Shown here one piece after another: positions 33,770-42,923 of a stretch of 53,479 nt of DNA. The position numbers and the translations under genes are program-made. Source of the stretch: an uncultured Clostridia bacterium (GTDB lineage: Bacteria > Bacillota > Clostridia > TANB77 > CAG-508); NCBI GenBank assembly GCA_934155165.1, contig CAKPGS010000002.1:1-53479 (forward strand). Direction: 5' to 3'. Each line of letters begins with the position of its first letter. Within the stretch, counting starts at the first letter, position 1. The notes below the pieces were generated by a model. It did not search any database. It saw only the letters and a program-made list of their open reading frames with translations, and was not told where the DNA came from.

Positions 33770-36373
33770 TTAAAATTTTATTTTGTTTCCATAGTAGGCA
33801 TCTGTTAATATTTGTTTTAATTCTGGTATTAATGGTAAACGTGGATTTGCTGTTGTACATTGGTCTTCAAAGGCTCTATCTGCTAATGTGTCTATATTTT
33901 CGAAGAAGTCTTTTTCATCCACTCCTGCTTCTTGTAATGATTTTGGTATATTTAGGTATCTATTTAATTCTTGTATTTCTTTTATTAAAGATTGTACTCC
34001 ATCTTCTTTTGTATCTGCTTTTAATCCCATTTTTTTAGCTATTGTTGCATATTTTTCATCTGCTATAAAGTATTCATATTTAGGGAATGATACAAATTTT
34101 GTTGGTTCTTCTGAATTGTATTTTACTACATATGGAAGTAATATTGCATTTAATCTTCCATGTGGTAAATGGTATGCTGCTCCTAATTTGTGTGCTAAAG
34201 AGTGGTTTATTCCTAAAAATGCATTTGAAAATGCCATGCCTGCCATTGTACTTGCATTGTGCATTCTTTCTCTTGCTTCTTTATTTGAACCATTATCATA
34301 ACATTCTTTTAAATTTTTAATTACTAATTCAGCTGCTTTTTCTGCTAATGCATCTGTATAATCTGAAGCCATGTTTGATACATATGCTTCTAGTGCATGT
34401 GTTAATACATCCATTCCTGTATCTGCTGTAATAGATTTTGGAAGTGATGTAACTAAGTCAGGGTCAACTATTGCAACATCTGGTGTTAATTCGTAATCTG
34501 TTAATGGATATTTTTTGTTTTGAACTTTATCAGATATTACAGCAAATGATGTAACTTCTGAACCTGTTCCAGAGGTTGTTGGTATTGCTACCATTTTACA
34601 TTTTTCTCCTAATTTAGGGAATTTGTAAGTTTTCTTTCTTATATCTAAGAATTTTAATTTCATTCCTTCAACATCTGCATCTGGATGTTCGTAAAATAGC
34701 CACATTCCTTTTGCAGCATCTATTGCAGAACCTCCACCTAATGCTATAATAACATCTGGTTTAAAGCTTTCTATCGCTTGAACACCTCTTTTTATTGTTT
34801 CAAAAGATGGGTCTGGTTCAACACTTGAAAATATTTCTGAATGAACATATTGTTGTCTTTTTCTTAGATGATAAAGTATTCTATCTACATATCCTAATTT
34901 TACCATTCCTTCATCTGTAACAATGAAAGCTCTTGTTATATCTGGCATTTTCTCTAAATATTGAATTGCACCAGCTTCAAAATATATTTTTTCTGGAACT
35001 TTAAACCATTGCATATTAACTCTCCTTTTCGCTACTCTTTTAATATTAATTAAATTAACACTTGAAACATTTGATGTTGTTGAGTTTTTTCCAAAACTTC
35101 CACAACCAAGTGTTAAAGATGGTAAATTTGTGTTATAAATATCGCCAATTCCACCATGTGATGATGGAGAGTTTACAATTATTCTTCCAACTTTTACTCT
35201 TTCAGAAAATTCTAATATTGTTTCTTCATCTTCTGAATGTATTACAGCAGAATGTCCTAATCCACCATTTTCTAGTAATTTTTCTGACTTTTCTATTCCT
35301 TCTTCTTTGTTTTCAACTATATAATAAGCAAGTACAGGACTTAATTTTTCTTTTGAAAATGGATAATCTTGCCCTATTTTCTCCTCATATACAACTAAAA
35401 CTTTTGTAGTTTTTGGTACTTCAAATCCTGCTTGTTTTGCTATATTATATGCGCTTTGGCCAGGTATTTTAGAGTTTAACTTTCCATCTTGGAACATTGC
35501 ATTTTGTAGTTTTTCTTTTTCTTCTTTGCTTACAAAATAGCAACCTGCTTTTCTCATTAAGCTTTCAAATTCTTCATATATTTCTTTATCTACTATAACT
35601 GCTTGTTCAGAAGCACAAATCATTCCATTATCAAATGATTTTGACATTACTAAATCATTTACAGAAGTTTTTAATTTTGCTGTTTTATCTATATAACAAG
35701 GAACATTTCCTGGTCCAACACCTAGTGCTGGTTTTCCGCATGAATATGCTGCTTTTACCATTCCTGTTCCACCTGTTGCTAAAATCAAATCTACTGCTGG
35801 ATTATTCATTAATAAATTTGTTGCTGTAACAGATGGTTCTTCTATCCATAAAATACAATTTTCTGGAGCACCTGCTTTTATTGCTGCATCACGTACAATT
35901 TTTGCCGCTTCTACACTACATTTTTGTGCAGATGGATGAAATCCAAATATTATTACATTTCTTGTTTTAGCCGCAATCATAGATTTAAAAATTACTGTTG
36001 AAGTTGGGTTTGTAACAGGTGTTACACCAGCTATAATTCCAATAGGTTCAGCAATTTTTATATAATCATCTTCATCATTTTCTTCAATAATTCCAACAGT
36101 TTTATCATATTTTATACTATGATATATATAATCTGTTGCAAATAAGTTCTTTGTTATTTTATCTTCATATACACCACGACCAGTTTCTTCAACTGCCATT
36201 TTAGCGAGTTTCATATGATTTTCAATACCAGCCATAGACATTGCTTTTACAATGTTATTTACTTGTTCTTGATTTAATTTCATATATTCTTTTGAGGCTA
36301 TTTTAGCCTTCTCTATTAGTTCATTTATGCTATTTTTTATCTTAAGTTCTTCGTTTTCATCTATCTCAGACAT
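33770..36373 (-). CDS. adhE: Bifunctional acetaldehyde-CoA/alcohol dehydrogenase AdhE
   Basis: It reduces acetyl-CoA to ethanol, regenerating NAD+. The N-terminal aldehyde dehydrogenase domain (about 1-430) contains MICASEQAVIV with the catalytic Cys. A linker leads to the C-terminal iron-containing alcohol dehydrogenase domain (about 455-867) with ALGGGSAIDAAKGMW, TTSGTGSEVTSFAVI, and the metal-binding histidines in GINHSLAHKLGAAYHLPHGRLN. Length 867 is normal. AdhE oligomerises into spirosomes. It is a monocistronic unit, consistent with its own redox control, which the sequence does not reveal. Confidence 0.97.
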   Translation of the reverse strand: MSEIDENEELKIKNSINELIEKAKIASKEYMKLNQEQVNNIVKAMSMAGIENHMKLAKMAVEETGRGVYEDKITKNLFATDYIYHSIKYDKTVGIIEENDEDDYIKIAEPIGIIAGVTPVTNPTSTVIFKSMIAAKTRNVIIFGFHPSAQKCSVEAAKIVRDAAIKAGAPENCILWIEEPSVTATNLLMNNPAVDLILATGGTGMVKAAYSCGKPALGVGPGNVPCYIDKTAKLKTSVNDLVMSKSFDNGMICASEQAVIVDKEIYEEFESLMRKAGCYFVSKEEKEKLQNAMFQDGKLNSKIPGQSAYNIAKQAGFEVPKTTKVLVVYEEKIGQDYPFSKEKLSPVLAYYIVENKEEGIEKSEKLLENGGLGHSAVIHSEDEETILEFSERVKVGRIIVNSPSSHGGIGDIYNTNLPSLTLGCGSFGKNSTTSNVSSVNLINIKRVAKRRVNMQWFKVPEKIYFEAGAIQYLEKMPDITRAFIVTDEGMVKLGYVDRILYHLRKRQQYVHSEIFSSVEPDPSFETIKRGVQAIESFKPDVIIALGGGSAIDAAKGMWLFYEHPDADVEGMKLKFLDIRKKTYKFPKLGEKCKMVAIPTTSGTGSEVTSFAVISDKVQNKKYPLTDYELTPDVAIVDPDLVTSLPKSITADTGMDVLTHALEAYVSNMASDYTDALAEKAAELVIKNLKECYDNGSNKEARERMHNASTMAGMAFSNAFLGINHSLAHKLGAAYHLPHGRLNAILLPYVVKYNSEEPTKFVSFPKYEYFIADEKYATIAKKMGLKADTKEDGVQSLIKEIQELNRYLNIPKSLQEAGVDEKDFFENIDTLADRAFEDQCTTANPRLPLIPELKQILTDAYYGNKIKF

Positions 36374-36447
36374 AACTTCCTCCTTAGTGTTTATTATATG
36401 TAATTATTATATATTATAACCAATTTTTGTCAACCAAAATAATATTT

Positions 36448-37500
36448 TTATCTGTTTTTTTCTTCCTCATCTTGTATTTCTACTATATTTCCAGTTTTTT
36501 CTATTGTTATTGGTGTATCTATTAAATCTTTTGCTTGTATTTCTTTAACAAAGTTCTTTTTTCCTTCTATTTTTAATAAGCTATCTTTTAATTCCTTTTC
36601 TACTTGTTCATTATTTATTAAGGTTTTTGAAATAGTTCTTGCTTCTTCATATGAATAAATTCCATCCTTATATAAATTTATTACTATATCTTTTTTTCTT
36701 CTCTCTACAGCTTTACTTCCTTTTATGCATTCAAAAGATTTTTGTACTAATATCTTTTTTCCTTCTGTATCAAATATAGTATTTTTTCTAAGATATGTAT
36801 TACCATGTTCATCTTTTTCTTGGTATCCACTTGGTAATTCTCCATTTTTTATTTTTTCTTGTAATTTTCTTTCCTGCTCTAATGCCTTTTCTACTACCTT
36901 AACTTTTGATGTATCTAATTGCATACATCCTAGTAGTTCTCTCATATGTAGTAGAGTTTCATTATTTATATAATTTAATATTATTTTATTTGTTATTATA
37001 TCTATTTTAGTATTTTCAATTTCAGAATTTATACTTTCAATATCTACTTGTTTTTTCTTTGTTTTCTTGTCCTTTTTATTTTCTAACTTGTTATCTTTTA
37101 CACTTTCTAATAAATTTGACAATTCTGTATCTGAAATATGTTTGTAAAACTTCTTGATAGCTTTAATTCTTTTTTCAATATTATCAATACTTGAAATCGT
37201 TGTATATAAAATATTTCTGTCTTCATTATCTAAGTATTCAATTTTCTTTTCTAATATTTTTAAAATATCATCATCTTTTAATGTTGGAATTATAGATTTT
37301 AAAATTTCTTTATCATCTATCTTATGTATTGCCTTTTGTAATGCTTGAGCTCTTTTATTTTTATCTTGTATACTTAAAATAATATTTTCCAAATTTTTAT
37401 CTTTATTAAAATCTTCTACACTTTCCACTTTTTCAAAATCTTTAGAATTCAATATTTTTCTAATTTCACGTTTTGCTTTCCATTTTTCAATAATTCCCAT
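36448..37500 (-). CDS. Hypothetical protein, 350 aa
   Basis: Family not recognised. The product is hydrophilic, strongly Lys/Glu-rich and largely helical. Residues about 30-120 show irregular 20-25-residue helical repeats (DKNKRAQALQKAIHKIDD, EDRNILYTTISSIDNIEK). A basic linker (KDKKTKKKQVD, about 143-153) joins a second half with a C-terminal basic patch. No signal or membrane segment. It starts with ...TTATAATGGG context and sits alone between adhE and an M23 gene, with a palindromic terminator nearby. Confidence 0.7.
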   Translation of the reverse strand: MGIIEKWKAKREIRKILNSKDFEKVESVEDFNKDKNLENIILSIQDKNKRAQALQKAIHKIDDKEILKSIIPTLKDDDILKILEKKIEYLDNEDRNILYTTISSIDNIEKRIKAIKKFYKHISDTELSNLLESVKDNKLENKKDKKTKKKQVDIESINSEIENTKIDIITNKIILNYINNETLLHMRELLGCMQLDTSKVKVVEKALEQERKLQEKIKNGELPSGYQEKDEHGNTYLRKNTIFDTEGKKILVQKSFECIKGSKAVERRKKDIVINLYKDGIYSYEEARTISKTLINNEQVEKELKDSLLKIEGKKNFVKEIQAKDLIDTPITIEKTGNIVEIQDEEEKNR

Positions 37501-37555
37501 TATTCTTCACCTCTTAAACATCTTTAATTATACAATATTAAAAATAATAATGCAA

Positions 37556-37579
37556 TAGAAAAGGCGACCCTTGGTCGCC
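37556..37579 (-). terminator. GGCGACC-family palindrome, M23 gene terminator
   Basis: GGCGACC-CTT-GGTCGCC followed on the minus strand by TTTTC, four bases after the stop of the 37583 gene. Same arms as at 1715 and 3141. Confidence 0.75.
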
Positions 37580-37582
37580 ACT

Positions 37583-38569
37583 TTATTTATTGTATATATA
37601 TTTTTGTGGATTCACAGCAGTCCCATTTATGTGAATTTCAAAATGTAAATGGGAACCTGTTGAATTTCCTGTTGAACCTACTGCCGCAATAATATCTCCA
37701 GCTTTCACTTTTTCTCCAACTTTAGCATATAATTTGCTACAATGAGCATACCAGGTTTCAACTCCATTTTCATGTTGTACTTTTATTAAATTTCCATAAG
37801 ATCCTTTGTTAGCTGCAAATATTACCTTTCCAGAACTACAAACTTTTATGTCTGTTCCTTTTGGTGCAGCTATATCTAAACCTGTATGAGCACCACTTCT
37901 CACTCTGCTAACTTCTGCAAATCTTGAAGTTATACTTCCTGAAACTGGTTTTACTGCAATTGCAACATCATTAACAACAGCTATTGCATCTTTATTTTCT
38001 TCTTCTTTAATTTGAACATTTGCAATTTCACTAATTTTTTCAACTGCATTTTCTGCTTCTACTGTATTTACTTTTTCCTCAGAATAAACTTGTTTTATGT
38101 TTACATCTATCTTTTGATCTTCACTATTATATTGTTCATTTAAAGTTTTTATAGTATTTTCAGCATCTTCTTCTGTTTTTACATATGTTTTTATATCATT
38201 ATCTACCGTAATTCCATATGCAGTATATGTTGTTTTAGAGTTTTCTTTTACTGTTTCTAGAACTTCTTGTTCATTAGTAGTAACCGTATTTTCCACTAAT
38301 TTAAACTCGTAATTTGGTTTTGAATCGACAGTTATAAATGCTATGCTTTCGTTTTCTTTATTATCTGTAAATTCATTAATTAAACTATTAAATTCATTTT
38401 TATTTTTCACATATCCAATTTCTGTACCATTTATTTCTACTTTGTATAAAGGTTTGTACTTAATTAAGATTATACCTATTATAAGAATTAAAGCTACTGC
38501 TATTATTTTTGTTACTTTTAAAATTTCTTTCGTGCAGTGTTTTATTCTCGATTTAAAAATATAATTCAC
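37583..38569 (-). CDS. Membrane-anchored M23 (LytM) peptidase
   Basis: An N-terminal signal-anchor (about residues 20-40) is followed by a roughly 160-residue acidic extracellular region, with segments such as GYVKNKNEFNSLINE resembling domains seen in Clostridium spore-wall M23 proteins, and a C-terminal M23 domain with HTGLDIAAPKG and HLHFEIHINGTAVNP. The zinc ligands are all present. This is the third M23 gene in the window but differs from the ftsEX-linked pair in lacking a coiled coil. A sporulation (SpoIIQ-like) role is possible but unproven. Confidence 0.87.
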   Translation of the reverse strand: MNYIFKSRIKHCTKEILKVTKIIAVALILIIGIILIKYKPLYKVEINGTEIGYVKNKNEFNSLINEFTDNKENESIAFITVDSKPNYEFKLVENTVTTNEQEVLETVKENSKTTYTAYGITVDNDIKTYVKTEEDAENTIKTLNEQYNSEDQKIDVNIKQVYSEEKVNTVEAENAVEKISEIANVQIKEEENKDAIAVVNDVAIAVKPVSGSITSRFAEVSRVRSGAHTGLDIAAPKGTDIKVCSSGKVIFAANKGSYGNLIKVQHENGVETWYAHCSKLYAKVGEKVKAGDIIAAVGSTGNSTGSHLHFEIHINGTAVNPQKYIYNK

Positions 38570-38645
38570 TCTCCTTTTACTGTATTTTTATGCACAGCCA
38601 AAATCTATTATACTACATATTGTTGACATTTTCAAGTTATGTATA

Positions 38646-38682
38646 CCAAAAAACTTGCAAATTAACAAAAATTTGCAAGTTT
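38646..38682 (-). terminator. Terminator of the TSCPD gene
   Basis: AAACTTGCAAAT and ATTTGCAAGTTT form a 12-bp stem with an eight-base loop, followed by TTTTGG on the minus strand. Confidence 0.75.
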
Positions 38683-38728
38683 AAATCCTAATCATTTCAA
38701 AATATGGTTATGTTACCTCTTTTTTCCT

Positions 38729-38986
38729 TTATTTTTCTTCTTTTTTCTTGTATTCTTCTAAAGCAATGGCTAATTGATCTGGGCAAGAAGTTCCTTTATA
38801 GCCGCATTGTATTCCTTTTAATTTTTTTATTATTTCATCTATAGTTAAGCCTTCAATTAATTTAGCAACACCAACAGTATTGCCTGGACATCCACGTACG
38901 ATTTTTACACTTTTTACAATATCGCCTTCAATTTCAAAAATCATTTTTTGTGAACAAACACCTTTTGGTTCATATATATATTCCAT
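38729..38986 (-). CDS. TSCPD-domain protein (TIGR03905 type)
   Basis: Small 85-residue protein with the family cysteines: PKGVCSQKM, RGCPGN, QCGYKGTSCPDQLA. The final motif is the TSCPD signature shared with ribonucleotide reductase C-termini. AAGGAGG-like sequence precedes the start. Its function is unknown in the family. Four conserved cysteines suggest metal binding or redox activity. Confidence 0.9.
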   Translation of the reverse strand: MEYIYEPKGVCSQKMIFEIEGDIVKSVKIVRGCPGNTVGVAKLIEGLTIDEIIKKLKGIQCGYKGTSCPDQLAIALEEYKKKEEK

Positions 38987-39002
38987 TTCCTTTTCCTCCT
39001 TT

Positions 39003-39061
39003 TAATAGACCTGTCCCTAATACCGACAAATTGTCGCTTGGGGGACTGTCCCCAATGCGGA
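39003..39061. repeat. REP-like element with imperfect 18-base direct repeat
   Basis: TGTCCCTAATACCGACAA and TGTCCCCAATGCGGACAA flank a GACAAATTGTC hairpin and a GGGGACTGTCCCC palindrome. This GGGACAGTCC-type sequence resembles REP elements associated with TnpA-REP transposases in other Clostridia. No transposase is present. Confidence 0.55.
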
Positions 39062-39062
39062 C

Positions 39063-39088
39063 AAAAAAATGACCCTAAGGTCATTTTT
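39063..39088 (-). terminator. spoVG terminator
   Basis: AAAAATGACC-CTAA-GGTCATTTTT, followed on the minus strand by TTTTTTTG, 13 bases after the spoVG stop. Confidence 0.83.
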
Positions 39089-39101
39089 GTTTCTTTATTT
39101 A

Positions 39102-39368
39102 TTATTCTGCTGATTCTTCTTCTGGAGCGTTGTAAGCTTCTAATATAGCAGCTTGTATTTTCTCTCTAGTTTCAGCATTGATTGGATGAGCTATATCTTT
39201 GAATTCTCCGTTTGGAGTTTTTTTGCTTGGCATAGCAATAAATAACCCATCTTTTTCGATAACTTTGATATCGTGTACTACGAATTCATTATCGAATGTT
39301 ACAGAAGCAACAGCTTTCATTCTGTTTTCTGAATTTACTTTTCTTAAACGTACATCTGTTATTTGCAT
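39102..39368 (-). CDS. spoVG: Regulator SpoVG
   Basis: Nucleic-acid-binding regulator implicated in sporulation and division. The protein starts [11 protein letters not shown] and contains [44 protein letters not shown], typical of SpoVG. Length 88 is normal. ATG 39368 follows GGAAGGCGGTG. An upstream in-frame start at 39467 lies inside the promoter and is rejected. A sigma-H-like promoter at 39430-39456 matches the classical control of spoVG. Confidence 0.96.
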   Translation of the reverse strand: MQITDVRLRKVNSENRMKAVASVTFDNEFVVHDIKVIEKDGLFIAMPSKKTPNGEFKDIAHPINAETREKIQAAILEAYNAPEEESAE

Positions 39369-39429
39369 TTTGTGCACCGCCTTCCAATGTTTTTTATTTT
39401 GTACATTTCTTCTTATGTACATTAATATT

Positions 39430-39456
39430 ATTCGGCAAAAAAATATTTTTTCCTTC
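39430..39456 (-). promoter_or_regulatory. Sigma-H-like promoter of spoVG
   Basis: On the minus strand GAAGGAAAA (39456-39448) matches the -35 RnAGGAwWW and GCCGAAT (39436-39430) matches the -10 RnnGAAT with an 11-bp spacer. Bacillus spoVG is a classical sigma-H gene. Confidence 0.65.
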
Positions 39457-39512
39457 TTATTTTTCAAAAAAAATTAACAATTTTAATCTCTCTTCATATT
39501 ATAAATAAAGTA

Positions 39513-39541
39513 TTGTATTTTTTGCTGGTTAAGTGTATAAT
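39513..39541 (+). promoter_or_regulatory. Promoter of murC
   Basis: TTGTAT, a 17-bp spacer and TATAAT. It overlaps an upstream in-frame ATG at 39533, confirming that the coding start is at 39575. Confidence 0.75.
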
Positions 39542-39574
39542 TTAAAAGCTAATAAAAAAATTGGGGGTTATTTT

Positions 39575-40960
39575 ATGCCAAATATAGATTTAATTAAAAA
39601 ATATAATAGAGTACATATGCTAGGTATTGGTGGAGTAAGTATGAGTGGTATCGCTGAAATTTTAAATAATTTTGGTGTTGTTGTTACTGGTTCAGATATG
39701 AACGATTCTGAAATTATACATAAACTTATTTCTAATAATATTAAAGTTACTATTGGACATAATTTAGAGGATTTATCTAAGGCAGAAGCAGTTATTTATT
39801 CTGCTGCTATTAAAGATACAGATCCTGAAATGGTTAAAGCAAAAGAACTAAATATTCCAACTATAGAAAGATGTGACTTTTTAGGAATGCTAACAAAGGC
39901 TTTTGAAAATACTATTGGTGTTTCTGGTACTCATGGAAAAACCACTACAACTTCTATGGTTTCTTTATGTTTTATTGAAGCAGGTTTAGACCCAAGTATA
40001 CAAGTTGGAGCTATTTTAAAGGCTATAGATGGAAATTATAGAATTGGTAATAGCGAGAACTTTATAATTGAAGCTTGTGAATATGTTGAAAGCTTTTTAA
40101 AATTCTATCCTAAAGCAGAAATAATTTTAAATATAGATAATGACCATTTAGATTATTTTAAAAATATAGAAAACATCCAAAAAGCATTTGCAAAATATGT
40201 AAGAATTATTCCTGATGATGGACTTTTAGTATTAAATGGTGATGATTCTAGATGCTTAGAACTTGCAAAAGAGACTAATGCTAAAACTTTAACATATGGT
40301 ATTACAAATAAAAATACAGATTTCTTTGCAGTTAATATTTCTTTTGATAATGATGGTTTTCCTGAATTTGATGTTTATAAAGATCAAAAATTTTATAACA
40401 GATTTAAACTTTATGTACCAGGAATGCATAATATTTTGAATGCTTTAGCTTGTATTTCTTTATGTGATTCTTATGGTATTTCTAGTGAAACAATAAAAAC
40501 AGCTTTAACAAAATTTAGAGGCGCTGATAGGCGTTTTGAGTATAAAGGGAAAGTAAATGGTTCTAGTATATTTGATGACTACGGTCATCATCCAACAGAA
40601 ATTTTAGCCACAGCTAAAGCCTTAATGAATAAAAAGTATAATAAATCTTGGGTTGTTTTTCAACCACACACATATAGTAGAACTTTTAATTTATTGGAGG
40701 ACTTTGCACATAGCTTGCTAAACTTTGATAATATAATTGTTATAGATATTTATGCTGCGAGAGAAACAAATACTTATAATATTTCTTCTAAAGATTTGGT
40801 AGATAAACTTGTTTCCTTTGGAGCAAATGCAAAATATATTCCAGAATTTGATGAAACAGTAAAATATTTAAAGGAGAATGATAAAGAAAATGATATTGTT
40901 TTAACACTTGGGGCTGGAACAGTTACCAAAATAGGAACAATGTTAAAAGATGCAGATTAA
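39575..40960 (+). CDS. murC: UDP-N-acetylmuramate--L-alanine ligase
   Basis: MurC adds the first amino acid of the peptidoglycan stem peptide. It has the N-terminal nucleotide-binding HMLGIGGVSMSG motif, the ATP-binding GTHGKTT (residues 118-124), a central domain with NIDNDHLDYF, and the C-terminal FDDYGHHPTE and QPHTYSRT motifs. Length 461 is normal. Start 39575 follows GGGGGTT. The upstream promoter is at 39513. It is the only plus-strand gene in the right half of the window and its stop overlaps the convergent gene by four bases within a palindrome. Confidence 0.96.
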   Translation: MPNIDLIKKYNRVHMLGIGGVSMSGIAEILNNFGVVVTGSDMNDSEIIHKLISNNIKVTIGHNLEDLSKAEAVIYSAAIKDTDPEMVKAKELNIPTIERCDFLGMLTKAFENTIGVSGTHGKTTTTSMVSLCFIEAGLDPSIQVGAILKAIDGNYRIGNSENFIIEACEYVESFLKFYPKAEIILNIDNDHLDYFKNIENIQKAFAKYVRIIPDDGLLVLNGDDSRCLELAKETNAKTLTYGITNKNTDFFAVNISFDNDGFPEFDVYKDQKFYNRFKLYVPGMHNILNALACISLCDSYGISSETIKTALTKFRGADRRFEYKGKVNGSSIFDDYGHHPTEILATAKALMNKKYNKSWVVFQPHTYSRTFNLLEDFAHSLLNFDNIIVIDIYAARETNTYNISSKDLVDKLVSFGANAKYIPEFDETVKYLKENDKENDIVLTLGAGTVTKIGTMLKDAD

Positions 40961-40972
40961 TAATCTGCATCT
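40948..40972. terminator. Palindromic terminator overlapping two convergent stop codons
   Basis: A perfect 25-base palindrome with 12-bp arms (AGATGCAGATTA / TAATCTGCATCT) around a single A. It contains the TAA of murC and, on the other strand, the TAA of the 40957 gene. Plus-strand T's (CTTCTTTATT) follow it. Confidence 0.72.
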
Positions 40973-42858
40973 TCTTTATTTGTATATCCTAAAATTTGGT
41001 TTATATTGTTTATAGATTTTGTAAGTCTCTTGGTATCAATTTTAGTGTTTTTTAGTTTATTTAACATATCTTCTAAATTTTGATTATACACGGGTTCTGC
41101 TACTTGAGAAGGCCTCTCCTCTTTTACATTAATTTTAGAGTATATATTAGAATTGTAATTTTGTTTTTGCACTGGAACTTGATATCTTGTATTACTTTCA
41201 TTTTCTTTTCTTACAGTTTCACTATATTGTTTTATTTCATTTCTATTACGCATTATTTTTTCTTGTGTTTTTATATTACTATCTAAAAGCTTTAATTTAC
41301 TTTCAAATAATTTATTATACTTAGCTTCCATTGCTTTTATTTTTTTATCTATTAATCTTTCCATTTCAGCTTCCTGCAAAGCACCCAAAGATGTAATGTT
41401 TTCATACTTATCTTCAAGATTACCAACAATAGATAATACAGCTTGTGTTTGCATTTCCATATTACTTACTTGATTTGCTAAATTTTCCAATTTTTCAATA
41501 GTTTCGTTATAATTCAACTCATTTAATTGTTCGTAGAATTCTTGTTTTAAATCTGATTCAACTCTTAGTACCCTATTTTCGCTTTTTAAATCAGTTTCAT
41601 TTACTAATTCTTTTATTGTTGTAATTGCTTCATTAATTGTAGAAATTGTTTCGTTATAATTTAAGTTTTTAATTTTTTCCTCTAGCTCTTGTTTTATTGA
41701 ATTTTCTAGAATTCTATTATTTTCTTCATTTTCTTTTTTGGTTTCTGACTGTTTTGCATATAAATCTGTTATTGATAAATTTAGTTTTCCAACTGTTTCT
41801 TCATATTTTAAGTTATCTATTTTCTCATTTATTTTTGAATTTATGTTATCAACTCTTTCATTTATCTCTGAATTATTATTTTTTATTGTTATTTCATTGC
41901 TAATTTGTTTTTCTGATATAGTTTCTATTTTATTATTCAAGTTTGAAATTGTATCTGTATATTTTAATTCTTCAATTTTAGTATTAAGTTGATTTTGCAA
42001 TGTGTTTTCTACTAATTGAAATTTGTTATCTGTGAATTCTAGCTTAGTATCTAAATCTTCTTTTATATTTTCTACTTTATCTTTTAGTTCTTTAATAATT
42101 TGAATATAATTTAATTCATTTATTTTTTCTTCTAATTCTTTTTTTAGTTTTTCACCTATATTGTTTATATTTTCTTTGGTTTGTTCGTGTTCTATTGCAT
42201 TTTCTTCTTCTATTTCTCTAATACAAGAGTTTATATTTTTTATGGTTTCATCATAATTTAAGTTTTCTATTTTTTGATTAAGTGAATTGTTTACTATGTC
42301 TATTTCTTTATATATTTCTTGTTTATTTAATTGTAAAGCTTTTATTGTTTTTTCTTGCCTACCTATTGCTGTTCGGCTTCTACCATCTTTTGCAATTTCA
42401 TCTAGCTTTAATTTTAATTCTTCAAGATATTTTTCTGTATGTTCAGATATCTTTTCTTCACTGTTTTTTGCCTTTTCAATAATGTTGTTTATTTCTTCTG
42501 TTGCTTCTTCACTAAAACTTGCAAATTTTTCTTTTTCTTCTCTTATTTTATTTTCTAATTCTAATTGTACTTTATAAGATAATTTATTTAATTCAATTTC
42601 TATTTTTTTACTATCTACTGTATTACTTAGTAAATCATCTAATTGTTTTTTTATTTCTTCAAGTTCTATATCGTATTTATTATTATTTATATTGTCGCCA
42701 AAGCGCAAAGATAAACAGTCTTCTATTTTATTTATATTAGACTGTAAATCCTCAATTTTAGAATCAAATACCTTTTTTTGGTAATCATATATTTTTTCAA
42801 CATCCTGTTTTTTTATATATTCTTCTAAATTTGGCTTTAATTTCATATAATTCTCCAT
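40957..42858 (-). CDS. Long coiled-coil protein with 49-residue repeats
   Basis: A 633-residue, almost entirely helical, Glu/Lys/Asn/Ile-rich protein of unknown family with no signal or membrane segment. A motif of the form (N/E)L(N/K)YxETI recurs with Tyr at about residues 202, 251, 300, 352, 401 and 450. Spacing is 49, 49, 52, 49, 49. Forty-nine residues equals seven heptads, so the repeats keep coiled-coil register. The non-repeat ends contain further heptads and a basic Gln/Asn-rich tail. It may be a cytoskeletal or scaffold rod. It converges on murC, and transcription from the right would pass toward murC's stop. Confidence 0.8.
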   Translation of the reverse strand: MENYMKLKPNLEEYIKKQDVEKIYDYQKKVFDSKIEDLQSNINKIEDCLSLRFGDNINNNKYDIELEEIKKQLDDLLSNTVDSKKIEIELNKLSYKVQLELENKIREEKEKFASFSEEATEEINNIIEKAKNSEEKISEHTEKYLEELKLKLDEIAKDGRSRTAIGRQEKTIKALQLNKQEIYKEIDIVNNSLNQKIENLNYDETIKNINSCIREIEEENAIEHEQTKENINNIGEKLKKELEEKINELNYIQIIKELKDKVENIKEDLDTKLEFTDNKFQLVENTLQNQLNTKIEELKYTDTISNLNNKIETISEKQISNEITIKNNNSEINERVDNINSKINEKIDNLKYEETVGKLNLSITDLYAKQSETKKENEENNRILENSIKQELEEKIKNLNYNETISTINEAITTIKELVNETDLKSENRVLRVESDLKQEFYEQLNELNYNETIEKLENLANQVSNMEMQTQAVLSIVGNLEDKYENITSLGALQEAEMERLIDKKIKAMEAKYNKLFESKLKLLDSNIKTQEKIMRNRNEIKQYSETVRKENESNTRYQVPVQKQNYNSNIYSKINVKEERPSQVAEPVYNQNLEDMLNKLKNTKIDTKRLTKSINNINQILGYTNKEDADY

Positions 42859-42923
42859 ACTATTTTATTTTTCTACATTATTTTATACTTTTTTCGTAAA
42901 AAAATCAATGAATTTTTATTATT

